Positions 41,691 to 49,665 of a DNA stretch of 64,000 nt are shown piece by piece (the first letter of the stretch is position 1; each line of letters begins with the position of its first letter). The notes under the pieces are model-generated. The model was not told the DNA's origin. It was given only the letters and a program-made list of their open reading frames with translations, and did not search any database. Source of the DNA: Cupriavidus basilensis (lineage in GTDB: Bacteria > Pseudomonadota > Gammaproteobacteria > Burkholderiales > Burkholderiaceae); the NCBI RefSeq assembly GCF_008801925.2, contig NZ_CP062804.1, forward strand, positions 1,116,001 through 1,180,000, given 5' to 3'. Position numbers and translations under genes: made by a program.

Positions 41691-42751
41691 ATGCAACCGC
41701 CCGGCCCGCCCGCATGCCATTTCCCTTCAGTGCCCTGGTCGGCCAGCAGCGCCTGCAGCAAGCGCTGCTGCTCGCCGCGGTGGACCCCGGCATCGGCGGC
41801 GTGCTGGTCAGCGGCCCGCGCGGCACGGCCAAGTCGACCGCGGCGCGAGCCCTGGCGGAATTGCTGCCCGAAGGCCAGTTCGTCACGCTGCCGCTTGGTG
41901 CCAGCGAGGAACAACTGATCGGCACGCTCGACCTCGGCCACGTACTGAAGCAGAGCGAGGTCCGCTTTGCCCCCGGCCTGCTGGCGCGCGCGCACCAGGG
42001 CGTGCTGTATGTGGACGAAGTCAACCTGCTGCCGGATCACCTCGTCGACCAGTTGCTGGACGTGGCCGCCAGCGGCGTCAACGTGGTGGAGCGCGACGGC
42101 GTGTCGCACCAGCACGAGGCGCGCTTTGTGCTGGTGGGCACCATGAACCCGGAAGAAGGCGAGTTGCGCCCGCAGCTGCTGGACCGTTTCGGCCTGTCGC
42201 TGGCGCTGGAGAACTGCACGGACGCCGCGCAGCGCCAGGCGATCGTCAAGGCCCGGCTCGCGTTCGACAACGATCCGGTGGCCTTGTGCGCGCGCTTTGC
42301 CACGGAACAGGAAACGCTCACGCGGCAGGTGCGGCTGGCGCGCGCCGCACTGTCTGCGCTTGCGTTCAGCGATGCCGTGCACGAGCGTGTCAGCCACCTG
42401 TGCCTGGCCGCCGCCGTCGATGGCGTGCGAGCCGACCTGGTGATGCTGCGCGCGGCGCGCGCGCTGGCTGCCTTGCAGTGCGACGCGGCGGTGGTGCCCG
42501 CGCATGTGGACACCGTGGCGGAACTGGTCTTGCACCACCGGCGCCAGGCGCCGCACAACGCCGGCAGGCAGGCCGGTGGCGATGGCAGCGCAAATGGCAG
42601 CGCGAATAGCAGCGGCGATGGCAATGGCCGCAATGCGGGCGACGCCGCCGCCAACAACCCATGGGGGGCGCTCCCGCCTGCGCCGGCAAGCGCAGCGGCC
42701 GGCATTGCCCCGGTCAAGGGTGTGAGGCCGCTGCCCACAAAAAAAGCCTGA
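41687..42751 (+). CDS. chlI: ChlI-type AAA+ ATPase of cobaltochelatase (short, zero-frame product)
   Basis: This 354-residue AAA+ protein is the motor for CobN. Walker A is GPRGTAKST (residues 43-51), the ChlI insert FVTLPLGASEEQLIGTLD follows, Walker B is GVLYVDEVNLLP, and TMNPEEGELRPQLLDRFGL is the sensor and Arg-finger segment. The last 60 residues are a Gly/Asn/Ser/Ala linker like that between ATPase and VWA domains in ChlD. Just before its stop lies an A7 run (42739-42745) that can shift ribosomes into the -1 frame, fusing it to the VWA domain. The short form would be ChlI/CobS-like, the long form ChlD-like. Confidence 0.93.
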   Translation: MNATARPARMPFPFSALVGQQRLQQALLLAAVDPGIGGVLVSGPRGTAKSTAARALAELLPEGQFVTLPLGASEEQLIGTLDLGHVLKQSEVRFAPGLLARAHQGVLYVDEVNLLPDHLVDQLLDVAASGVNVVERDGVSHQHEARFVLVGTMNPEEGELRPQLLDRFGLSLALENCTDAAQRQAIVKARLAFDNDPVALCARFATEQETLTRQVRLARAALSALAFSDAVHERVSHLCLAAAVDGVRADLVMLRAARALAALQCDAAVVPAHVDTVAELVLHHRRQAPHNAGRQAGGDGSANGSANSSGDGNGRNAGDAAANNPWGALPPAPASAAAGIAPVKGVRPLPTKKA

Positions 42752-42798
42752 GCCACCGGCAGGCCGCCACCGATTCCAGGCAAGGCGGCAACCGGTGG
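42739..42798 (+). promoter_or_regulatory. Programmed -1 ribosomal frameshift site (chlI/chlD)
   Basis: In the ATPase frame the heptamer reads A AAA AAA (42739-42745) and the stop TGA follows one codon later (42749-42751). After a 7-nt spacer, CCACCGG (42753-42759) pairs perfectly with CCGGTGG (42792-42798), and GCCGCC (42763-42768) with GGCGGC (42784-42789) inside it. A GTGAGG element lies 11 nt upstream of the A-run, as in dnaX-type stimulators. A -1 slip continues as KK-SLSHRQ into the VWA frame and yields a 579-residue ATPase-linker-VWA protein. Programmed frameshifting has been described for chlD genes elsewhere (from memory). Confidence 0.85.
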
Positions 42799-43425
42799 CA
42801 AGCCCCTCGTTTTGCCTCATTTCTCGCCGCGCCGCCCGGCAGCCCGGGCAGCTCGCGCATCCACTGGACACGGACGCTGGCCGCCAAGGGCAGCCAGCCG
42901 CTTGCGCCCAGCCAGCTGCGCTGGCGCGCACAGCAGGCGCACGCCGGCGTGCTGCACTGCTTCGTGCTCGATTGCTCGGCCTCGATGCTGCACGGCCGCC
43001 AGCTCGCGCTGGCCAAGGGCGTGCTGCTGCGCCTGCTGCAACGCGCCTACCAGGCGCGCGCCGAGGTGGCGCTGGTGTGCTTCGCCGCCGGCCGCGCCGA
43101 AGTCCGCCTGCAGCCGGCACGCGCCCGCCCATGGAGCGAAGCCTGGATCCGCCCGATCGCCGGCGGCGGCGGCACGCCGCTCGCGCTCGGCATGGAGCGC
43201 GCCGGCCAGTTGCTGGCCCACGCCGCGCGACGGCACCCGGCGCAACAGCGCTGGCTGTGGCTGCTCAGCGACGGCCGCAGCACCGAGCAGCCGCCGCGCC
43301 CGCATTGGGCCGATGCGGTGATGGTGGTGGATTTCGAGCGCCAGGCGGTGGCGCTGGGGCGCTGCCGGCAGCTGGCGCTGGGATGGGAGGGGGAATATCT
43401 GGTGGCGGATGCGTTGATCGGATGA
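42745..43425 (+). CDS. chlD: VWA-domain part of the frameshifted ChlD-like cobaltochelatase subunit
   Basis: This -1-frame segment adds about 226 residues to the ATPase. The MIDAS metal site is visible as LDCSASM, the distant Thr in GGGGTPLALG and the Asp in LLSDGRS, as in the ChlD/CobT integrin-I domain that docks the motor on the large subunit. The frame contains an ATG at 42661, 91 nt inside the ATPase gene, but it has no ribosome site and its first about 28 residues would be meaningless, so independent initiation is unlikely. No ATG or GTG lies between the shift site and the domain. This argues strongly for frameshift expression. Confidence 0.85.
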   Translation, partial: SLSHRQAATDSRQGGNRWQAPRFASFLAAPPGSPGSSRIHWTRTLAAKGSQPLAPSQLRWRAQQAHAGVLHCFVLDCSASMLHGRQLALAKGVLLRLLQRAYQARAEVALVCFAAGRAEVRLQPARARPWSEAWIRPIAGGGGTPLALGMERAGQLLAHAARRHPAQQRWLWLLSDGRSTEQPPRPHWADAVMVVDFERQAVALGRCRQLALGWEGEYLVADALIG

Positions 43426-43428
43426 GAT

Positions 43429-43458
43429 ACCGGCACTGTATGTTTATACAGTGCCGGT
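43429..43458. terminator. Perfect 13-bp stem-loop after the cob operon
   Basis: ACCGGCACTGTAT (43429-43441) pairs with ATACAGTGCCGGT (43446-43458) around GTTT. It begins 3 nt after the VWA stop. It lacks a T-run, so it is either a Rho-dependent or protective 3' end or an operator for the region before higBA. Confidence 0.55.
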
Positions 43459-43559
43459 GTAGGATGCCATTTCCTCCGCCGGATCATGCGCGTGAAAGCG
43501 AAACATACACTCGGCGGCCTGGATGGCGGCCTCGGGCATTGGCGTCAGGCTTGTCATTC

Positions 43560-43576
43560 GTATAGTTAGGCTATAC
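43560..43576. promoter_or_regulatory. Candidate HigA operator over the higBA promoter
   Basis: GTATAG (43560-43565) and CTATAC (43571-43576) form a perfect inverted repeat over a plausible -10 (TATAGT, 43561-43566) that has TTGGCG 16 nt upstream. HigA-type antitoxins typically repress their own promoter through such palindromes. The toxin ATG follows 19 bp later. Confidence 0.6.
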
Positions 43577-43594
43577 ACTCCGTGTGATTCCGCA

Positions 43595-43873
43595 ATGATC
43601 AAAAGCTTCGCTCACTCTGGCCTGCAGCGATTCTTCGAGACCGGATCGAAAGCCGGGATTCAGCCTCGGCATGCCGAGAAACTTCGGATACAGCTTGGTG
43701 CTTTAGACCACGCCATCAAGCCGGAGGACATGGGCGTGCCCGGCTGGAGATTGCACGAACTCAAAGGCCGCATGGCCGGACACTGGTCAATCACCGTCAA
43801 TGGGAATTGGCGCATAACCTTCAGATTCGAGGATGGCGATGCGCTGGTTGTGGACTACCGCGACTACCACTGA
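43595..43873 (+). CDS. higB: HigB-type toxin (RelE superfamily)
   Basis: This 92-residue protein is a ribosome-dependent mRNA interferase of HigB type. IKSFAHSGLQRFFETGSKAGI at the start and LHELKGRMAGHWSITVNGNWRITF at residues about 51-74 are the family signatures, and the C-terminal DYRDYH has the usual terminal His. Toxin precedes antitoxin, the normal higBA order. No ribosome site is visible, which may keep toxin levels low. The ATG at 43595 gives the standard N-terminus; the frame opens earlier without similarity. Confidence 0.93.
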   Translation: MIKSFAHSGLQRFFETGSKAGIQPRHAEKLRIQLGALDHAIKPEDMGVPGWRLHELKGRMAGHWSITVNGNWRITFRFEDGDALVVDYRDYH

Positions 43874-43906
43874 CCCCCAACGTACTGTGACATCAAGGAG
43901 CCCATC

Positions 43907-44224
43907 ATGACTCGGATGCACAAGCCTCCGCATCCCGGCACGGTTCTCGCTGAATGGCTGGCGGGCCTCGACGACATGACGATCACGGCGTTCGCCGGGC
44001 ACATCGAAGTGACGCGCGCCACGCTCTCGCGTATCGTGAACGGCCATGCGGCAATTACGCCCGATATTGCCATTCGCCTGGAAGAAGCGTTGGGTGCCAG
44101 CCGCGAGATGTGGTGCGGTATGCAGACCGCCTACGACCTCTGGATGGCCGCGCAGAAACCCCGCAAACACATCAAGCCGATTGTTCGTCCGATCATGGAC
44201 GAAGCGGAGCCGTCCTGCGCATAG
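43907..44224 (+). CDS. higA: HigA-type antitoxin (XRE helix-turn-helix)
   Basis: This 105-residue protein opens with HKPPHPGTVLAEWLAGL, the usual HigA start, followed by a helix-turn-helix (TITAFAGHIEVTRATLSRIV) and the conserved ITPDIAIRLEEALG. It should neutralise HigB and repress the operon. AAGGAG lies 7 nt upstream, a much better ribosome site than that of the toxin, so antitoxin should be made in excess. The C-terminus is Lys/Arg- and Pro-containing and probably flexible. Confidence 0.95.
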   Translation: MTRMHKPPHPGTVLAEWLAGLDDMTITAFAGHIEVTRATLSRIVNGHAAITPDIAIRLEEALGASREMWCGMQTAYDLWMAAQKPRKHIKPIVRPIMDEAEPSCA

Positions 44225-44341
44225 GGCACCGGCGGGCAACCCGTATAGGTTCTGCGCCGGCCAGACTCGCCCAATGGCTTGGGCAAGGGCGCCGACCCGG
44301 TTCCTGTTTCAGCGAGCGGCGTCGGTCCGCCGCGCCAGATC

Positions 44342-45400
44342 TCACCCCATCCTCACCTCGATCTCGTCATAGCGCCGCACCCGGTACACCACCATCGAGA
44401 TCAGCCAGCTCAGCACGAACACGCCGATGATCACATAGCCGAGCATGCCGAAATGCGCGTTAAGCTCGCCGATCACATCCCACAGCCCGCCTTCCAGCCC
44501 GAGCTTGTCGGCAATCAGCCCGAGCGCTTCGATGCCGCCGATGACCACCGCGACCACCACCGAGACCAGCGTGATGGTCATGTTGTAGTAGAGCTTGCGG
44601 ATCGGCTTGGTGAAGGCCCAGCCGTAAGCGCCCAGCATCAGGATGCCGTCGGTGGTGTCCACCAGCGACATGCCGGCGGTAAACAGGGCGGGGAACACCA
44701 TGATGGTCCAGAAGGGCACGCCCTTGGCGGCTTCGGCGGCGGACAGCCCGAACAGCGCGACCTCGGTCGCGGTGTCGAAACCCAGGCCGAACAGCAGCCC
44801 CATGGGGAACAGGTGCCAGCTGCGGCTGGCCAGCCGGAACAGCGGGCGGAACAGCCGCGAGAGCACGCCGCGGTTGTTCAGCAGCAGGTCCAGGTCCTGC
44901 TCCTTGAGCGCTTCGCCGCGCTTGACCGCGCGGAAGGCACGCCACACGGAGATCAGGATCAACAGGTTGAAGAAGGCCAGCAGGAACAGGAACAGCGCGG
45001 AGACGCTGGTGCCGATCATGCCGCCCACGGCTTTCATGTCGGCAAAGCGCGTTTGCAGCGCGGCGGCGGCAACCGCGATGCCGATCGACATCAGCGTGAC
45101 CACGGTGGAGTGGCCGAGCGAGAAAAAGAAGCCGACTGTCACGGGGCGCTTGCCTTCCTGCATCAGCTTGCGCGTGACGTTGTCGATGGCGGCAATATGG
45201 TCGGCGTCAACGGCGTGGCGCAGGCCGAGCGTGTACGCGAGCACGGCGGACGCCAGCAGCATGGGGTGGTCGCGAAACGCTGCCAGTGCCCACAGCCAGG
45301 CCCCCACGTTGGCGGCGATCAGGAAGACGTAGAGCGTAATGACCTTGCGGCGCACATCGGCGTCCTGGTCGTTGAAGATGCTGGCTAGAAAGCGGAACAT
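44342..45400 (-). CDS. NiCoT-family nickel/cobalt permease
   Basis: This 352-residue inner-membrane permease has eight expected helices. The family signature is LGLRHAVDADHIAAIDNVTR in helix 2 (HX4DH), which is required for metal transport, followed by FFFSLGHSTVV and GLGFDTATEVALFG. It should import Co2+ or Ni2+. It is the last gene of a minus-strand set headed by a cobalamin riboswitch, which points to cobalt for cobalamin. The ATG at 45400 is used; the open frame is longer but its extra part overlaps the PepSY gene in another frame and has no similarity. It ends 117 bp from higA, convergent. Confidence 0.93.
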   Translation of the reverse strand: MFRFLASIFNDQDADVRRKVITLYVFLIAANVGAWLWALAAFRDHPMLLASAVLAYTLGLRHAVDADHIAAIDNVTRKLMQEGKRPVTVGFFFSLGHSTVVTLMSIGIAVAAAALQTRFADMKAVGGMIGTSVSALFLFLLAFFNLLILISVWRAFRAVKRGEALKEQDLDLLLNNRGVLSRLFRPLFRLASRSWHLFPMGLLFGLGFDTATEVALFGLSAAEAAKGVPFWTIMVFPALFTAGMSLVDTTDGILMLGAYGWAFTKPIRKLYYNMTITLVSVVVAVVIGGIEALGLIADKLGLEGGLWDVIGELNAHFGMLGYVIIGVFVLSWLISMVVYRVRRYDEIEVRMG

Positions 45401-45453
45401 GAGCGGTCCGTGAAAGATCGGGAATTCTGAATGGATGGACGCCAGGCCGGGAC

Positions 45454-46968
45454 TCATGCCCGCCGGCGGCGCCCGCGAAACAACCTGCGCCAGCCAATCA
45501 CCACGCCACTGACCGAGACTACCAGCCCGGCAAGCGAAAGCAACCAGACCGTCGCGTCCCAGGCCGGGCGATGGCGCACCAGCCAGCCAAAGTCCCAGCT
45601 GTGCGCGGCATGGAACAGCCATCGGTAGGCACGGCGGCTGCGGTCGCTGCGGCCCAGCAGGTTGCCGGTGTCCGGGTCGATGTACGCCCACGTGGCGCAG
45701 TCGTCGTCAAAGCGCACGCGCAGTACCGGCAGCTTGCGCGGCTGGTGGTGGCTGTACCAGTAGGCGTCGTCCTCGTGCAGCAGGTCGTGGCCGGCGACGG
45801 TGGCGTCCGGCATCAGCTGCGCGGCTGCCTGGGCCAGTGTCTGGGCAGAGAGCGCCAGCGGCGCGCCGGTGTTGGCGTGATAGGCGTGCGTCGTGGCCGC
45901 GGTCGCCACCAGCATGACCGGCACGCCGGCCTGCCAGGCCAGCCTGATCTCCCTTGGAGGCAGCGTGGTGTCGGACAGCAGGCTCGCCAGCGCCGTGCCG
46001 TCGCCGGCGGGAAAGCGCGGCAGGGTTTCTCCGGCGTAGCGTTCCAGCGCTGGCTGCGCAAACGCGCGCCCGGGAAACCACTGATTGGGATTGACCGATA
46101 GCCAGCCGCTGGCCAGCCACGCCAGCAGGAACAGCGATGCGGCCAGCCCGGCGACATGGTGCCAAGCCATCCAGCCGTGATAGGGCGAGGTGCCGCCGGC
46201 GCTGCCGTGCGCAAACCGGCGGCGCACGCGCAGCCGCAGCCAGCCGATCCAGATGCCGCTGACGGCCACGGCAATGCATGCGCCGGAGGTCCACAGCACG
46301 ACCTGCCGCCATAGCGGCGGGTCGGCCCGCACCGGCGTGAAGTACAGCCAGTGCGGCACCGCGCCGAGCCAGTTCCAGAACCGTTCGGCGCGGTTCGTGT
46401 CGCGCATCACCTCGCCGGTCCGGGCCGACACATACAGCTCGGAGCCGGCCGCATCGTCCAGCGCAATGCGATGCAGCGGCCGCCAGGGATTGAGCCCGTT
46501 GGGCACGGTCCACTGGTCGCGCTCCGCGGTTTCCACCCAGCGCGCGCCCGCCGCCCCGGAGAAACGGTGGGCGATGGCTTGTGCGGCAGCGGCATCCACC
46601 TGTTCGATGCGCGCCGCGTCGCGGGCGGAGATGGTGTAAGGCTTGCCGTTCCAGTCGATCATCCGGTAGACCGGGTGCGCGCCCATCATCTCCAGGCGCA
46701 GGCTGCGCGGAAAGCGGGTGAGGCCCGCGCTGGCCATCGCGGCATCCGGCGTGATCCTTACCCCGGGCAGGTCCAGCGGCGGGAGCCCCGCGTGGCGCTC
46801 GGTATCGGTCAGCGCGGGAAAGGCCACATACATCATGACCAGTCCCGAGAGAAACCACATGGCGATCAGCAGGCAGCCCGCGATCCCGGCCCAGCGGTGC
46901 ACCAGGTAGAGCCAGCGGCGCGTGAAGCGCCAGCAGGCTTCACGCCAGGGCAGGGGTGTGCTTGCCAT
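45454..46968 (-). CDS. PepSY-domain inner-membrane protein
   Basis: This 504-residue protein has four expected helices: one near the N-terminus (GIAGCLLIAMWFLSGLVMMY), two in the middle (VVLWTSGACIAVAVSGIWIGW and HVAGLAASLFLLAWLASGWL) and one at the end, with periplasmic PepSY regions between. Such proteins sit next to TonB-dependent receptors and are thought to reduce or process imported metal complexes. FHAAHSWDFGW near the C-terminus has conserved His residues that could bind haem or metal. It is 7 nt downstream of the receptor gene and 53 nt upstream of the Ni/Co permease, in one operon. Confidence 0.9.
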   Translation of the reverse strand: MASTPLPWREACWRFTRRWLYLVHRWAGIAGCLLIAMWFLSGLVMMYVAFPALTDTERHAGLPPLDLPGVRITPDAAMASAGLTRFPRSLRLEMMGAHPVYRMIDWNGKPYTISARDAARIEQVDAAAAQAIAHRFSGAAGARWVETAERDQWTVPNGLNPWRPLHRIALDDAAGSELYVSARTGEVMRDTNRAERFWNWLGAVPHWLYFTPVRADPPLWRQVVLWTSGACIAVAVSGIWIGWLRLRVRRRFAHGSAGGTSPYHGWMAWHHVAGLAASLFLLAWLASGWLSVNPNQWFPGRAFAQPALERYAGETLPRFPAGDGTALASLLSDTTLPPREIRLAWQAGVPVMLVATAATTHAYHANTGAPLALSAQTLAQAAAQLMPDATVAGHDLLHEDDAYWYSHHQPRKLPVLRVRFDDDCATWAYIDPDTGNLLGRSDRSRRAYRWLFHAAHSWDFGWLVRHRPAWDATVWLLSLAGLVVSVSGVVIGWRRLFRGRRRRA

Positions 46969-46975
46969 GGCCGGC

Positions 46976-49240
46976 CTAGAAGTAGAAGTTGGCCGACAGC
47001 TCGGCCGCGCGCGGCCGGCCCAGCAGCCACTGGCCGCCGCTGTTGCCGGCGGACTCGGCGTAGTCTCGGTTGAACAGGTTGTACACGCGCAGCGTCAGCG
47101 CCGTCTTGCGCGATGCGCGCCATTGCAGCGAGGCATCCACCACCGTGTACGACGGCATGGCGGTGGTATTGGCGTTGTTGGTGTAGCGCTTGCCCACGTA
47201 GCGCAGGCCGCCGCCTGCCTGCCACTGCGGTGCGAAGGCCCATGTCAGCCACAGGTTGGCCGCCTGCTGCGCAACGCTGGTGGGCACGTTGCCATTGCGC
47301 GAGACCAGCGCGCCGTTCACGCTTTCCGCGAAGTTGTCGTAGCGGGCGCGCAGCACGGTGCCGTTGGCATCCAGGCGCAACCCGTGCATGAGTGCCACGC
47401 TGACCGATGCCTCCAGCCCGCGCGAGGATTGCTCGCCCACCTGTACCGACAACGCCGGGTTGCTGGCGTCGCGTGTCAGCAGGTTCTTCTTGACGATCTG
47501 GTAGGCGGCAAAGGTCCACTCGCCGCGCTGGTTCCAGAACGATTGCTTGACCCCGGCTTCGATCTGCCTGCCGGTGGCCAGCTTGAAATCCTTCTGTGCG
47601 TCCGAGGTGGAGATCAGTGCGCCAAGGGGATCGGTGGCGGTGGCGTACTGCGCATACACCGACAAGGCTGGCGTGAATGCGTAGACCGTGCCCGCGCGCC
47701 ACGTGATGTTGTTGAAACTGCGGGTCCAGTCGTCGCCCGTGACCAGGTTGCCGCGTTCCAGCTGCGCATGGTCCAGCCGCACGCCGCCAATCACCGACCA
47801 TTGCCGGGTCAGCTGCAGGCGGTCCTCGCCAAACAGTGCGGCTTGCGTGGTGTGGGTGCGAAAACGCGGCGACGTGACAATGCCCGGCGGGCTGAAGAAC
47901 TGGCCCGGGTCGAACTGGTAGGCATTGACCGTGGACGCGCCGCCATAGGGCGAGTTGTTGCTGTGAGTGAAGTTGATGCGGTTGACGTCGAACCCCACCA
48001 TGGCGGTATTGGCCATGCCGAACAGCTGGCCATCGATCATCAGGTCGGCGCGGTCGCCCACCTGTTCCTGGTCGTGCAGGATCTCCAGGTAGTCGGTGCG
48101 GCGTACCTGGCCCGTCGCGGGCAGCAAGGTATAGGACTCGGCGTCGCGCCAGTGGCGCTGGCTGGTGAGGTAGTAGAACTGGTTGCGCACCGTGACGCGC
48201 TCGTTGGGCTGCCACTGCGCCGCGAGCCGGGTCCAGCGGTCGCGATAGGTGATGTCGGCGTCGCCAACGTTGTAGTTCTTCTTGCGCAGCGAGGTGTCCA
48301 GGCTGCCGGCCGCCAGCGGCGTGCCCAGGTATTGCATCGGATGCTGGTCGGCGTCGTCATAGGACAGCGTCAGGTTGAACTCGGGCGATACGTCCAGCCG
48401 CACCGCGGCCGACACCGCTAGGCTGCGCGAGTCGCCCCGGTCCACCCAGCCGCCGGAGCGGCCGTAGCTGGCGTTGAGGCGGTAGGAGAGGGTCTCGTTG
48501 ACCGCGCCGCCGCTGTCGAACGCCGCGCGCGCTGTTTTCTGCGTGCCGCCGGTGAGCTGCAGCTCGTTGGCGATCGGCGCGGGCATCGGCTTCTTGGGAA
48601 TCACGTTGACCACGCCGCCGATCGCGCCCTCGCCAACCATGACCGAGGCCGCGCCGCGCAGCACCTCGATGCGGTCCACGGACCAGGTATCGAAGGGAAA
48701 TGTGACAGTGCCGGAGGCCACGTAGAGGCGCGTGCCATCGTACAGCTGCATCACCGAGCCTTGTCCCGCAAAGCCGCGTGCCGCGAGCGCCGTGCCGCCG
48801 TTGCCGGGCGCGCCATTGGAAGTGATGCCGGTGGCGCGGGTCACGGCCTCGCGCACCGACAAATCGCCGCGTTCGCGAATGGTGTCGCCGGACAGGACTT
48901 CCACGCTGGCAGGCGTTTCCAGCGGGGTCAGGCCAAGGCGGCTGCCGGTGCTGGTGGGCTCGGACAGCGCCAGCCCGGGCGGCTGCGAGGCGCTGCTGAC
49001 GACCACCGGCGGTAGCACCGTGCTGTCGCCGCGCGACCGCTGCGATTGCGCTCGCTCTGAAGGTTGGGCATCTTCCGCCGCCCAGGCGGCATCGGCGCCG
49101 ATGCCGGCGAAGGCCCCCAGCGACAGCGCGAGCGCGCAATGCTGCGCGAGCTGGCGTGGCGGCTTGGGCGCATGACGACGTTGGGGTGGCTTGGCGGCCG
49201 CCGGCGAGGCGGTATGGGCAATGCGAGGGCGCGCGGACAT
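46976..49240 (-). CDS. TonB-dependent outer-membrane receptor, cobalamin-riboswitch controlled
   Basis: This 754-residue receptor has a long signal peptide ending near DAAWAAED. The plug domain is at residues about 75-190 (TPLETPASVEVLSGDTIRER, then RIEVLRGAASVMVGEGAIGG), and a 22-strand barrel ends in LSANFYF with terminal Phe. Its sequence class is the siderophore-receptor type, not classical BtuB, yet a cobalamin riboswitch precedes it, so the ligand is probably cobalt-, corrinoid- or tetrapyrrole-related. The ATG at 49240 is chosen because it starts the signal peptide; the frame stays open into the riboswitch. It heads an operon with PepSY and NiCoT genes. Confidence 0.93.
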   Translation of the reverse strand: MSARPRIAHTASPAAAKPPQRRHAPKPPRQLAQHCALALSLGAFAGIGADAAWAAEDAQPSERAQSQRSRGDSTVLPPVVVSSASQPPGLALSEPTSTGSRLGLTPLETPASVEVLSGDTIRERGDLSVREAVTRATGITSNGAPGNGGTALAARGFAGQGSVMQLYDGTRLYVASGTVTFPFDTWSVDRIEVLRGAASVMVGEGAIGGVVNVIPKKPMPAPIANELQLTGGTQKTARAAFDSGGAVNETLSYRLNASYGRSGGWVDRGDSRSLAVSAAVRLDVSPEFNLTLSYDDADQHPMQYLGTPLAAGSLDTSLRKKNYNVGDADITYRDRWTRLAAQWQPNERVTVRNQFYYLTSQRHWRDAESYTLLPATGQVRRTDYLEILHDQEQVGDRADLMIDGQLFGMANTAMVGFDVNRINFTHSNNSPYGGASTVNAYQFDPGQFFSPPGIVTSPRFRTHTTQAALFGEDRLQLTRQWSVIGGVRLDHAQLERGNLVTGDDWTRSFNNITWRAGTVYAFTPALSVYAQYATATDPLGALISTSDAQKDFKLATGRQIEAGVKQSFWNQRGEWTFAAYQIVKKNLLTRDASNPALSVQVGEQSSRGLEASVSVALMHGLRLDANGTVLRARYDNFAESVNGALVSRNGNVPTSVAQQAANLWLTWAFAPQWQAGGGLRYVGKRYTNNANTTAMPSYTVVDASLQWRASRKTALTLRVYNLFNRDYAESAGNSGGQWLLGRPRAAELSANFYF

Positions 49241-49317
49241 GCGTTTTCCATCATTGGCCGCGGGCGACCCCGCCCGGCGGCAATAAACGAACCAGCCGCG
49301 GACGCGCGCGCAGTGAC

Positions 49318-49352
49318 GGCCAGGCGCGTGGCCAGCCGTCTCACGCCTGGCC
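49318..49352 (-). promoter_or_regulatory. Hairpin of the riboswitch expression platform
   Basis: GGCCAGGCG (49318-49326) pairs perfectly with CGCCTGGCC (49344-49352). It lies between the B12 box and the receptor start. There is no U-run, so control by translation or Rho-dependent termination is more likely than intrinsic termination. Confidence 0.5.
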
Positions 49353-49432
49353 GCCCGTCCGCAGCCCCGGTGATCGGTCGAAGGCCGGTATCCGGGCTTG
49401 CAGGGGGACGCCTGCCGCTGGGGCGCGTCCGG

Positions 49433-49606
49433 GGTGCCGCCTTCCCGCGCGATGATGCGCAGTGGCTGCCGCGGCCTGTTGGCGCGGCGTGACACCTTTG
49501 TACCTGCTGACCGTTGCGGGGGCAGCACAGGATTAGCCGTGGCATGGCCGGCGGCGCACCTGTTTCCCGTTTAACCCCCGCCGCGTGCTGCGCGCCGGAG
49601 GCACCT
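49433..49606 (-). promoter_or_regulatory. Cobalamin riboswitch
   Basis: On the minus strand the conserved elements appear in order. AGGTGCC (49606-49600) forms P1 with GGCACC (49438-49433). TTAAACGGGAAAC (49574-49562) and CTGCCCCCGCAACGGT (49525-49510) are core blocks, and the B12 box runs from GCCACTG to GCGGGAAGG (49466-49440). All match the adenosylcobalamin-type aptamer. It should repress the receptor-PepSY-NiCoT operon when cobalamin is plentiful. Confidence 0.95.
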
Positions 49607-49618
49607 TCGAACCCTTGT

Positions 49619-49665
49619 CATGCCACTCAGTATTTGCAAGTTGGTTGCAATTACTGAGTGGCATG
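49619..49665. repeat. 47-bp near-perfect hairpin at the 5' side of the riboswitch
   Basis: CATGCCACTCAGTA (49619-49632) pairs perfectly with TACTGAGTGGCATG (49652-49665). Inside, TTGCAA at 49634-49639 pairs with TTGCAA at 49645-49650 across one T-T mismatch, leaving a 5-nt loop. If the minus-strand TACAAT at 49674-49679 is the -10, the transcript would begin with this hairpin, then the riboswitch. It could also be a large operator. Confidence 0.75.

Noticed and set aside
42661..42744. Independent ATG start for the VWA protein
   Set aside because: There is no ribosome site, the 28 extra residues are an out-of-frame reading of the ATPase linker, and a full frameshift signal explains expression better.
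43429..43458. Classical intrinsic terminator
   Set aside because: The stem is perfect but neither side is followed by a T-run, so it is listed only as a stem-loop-type end.
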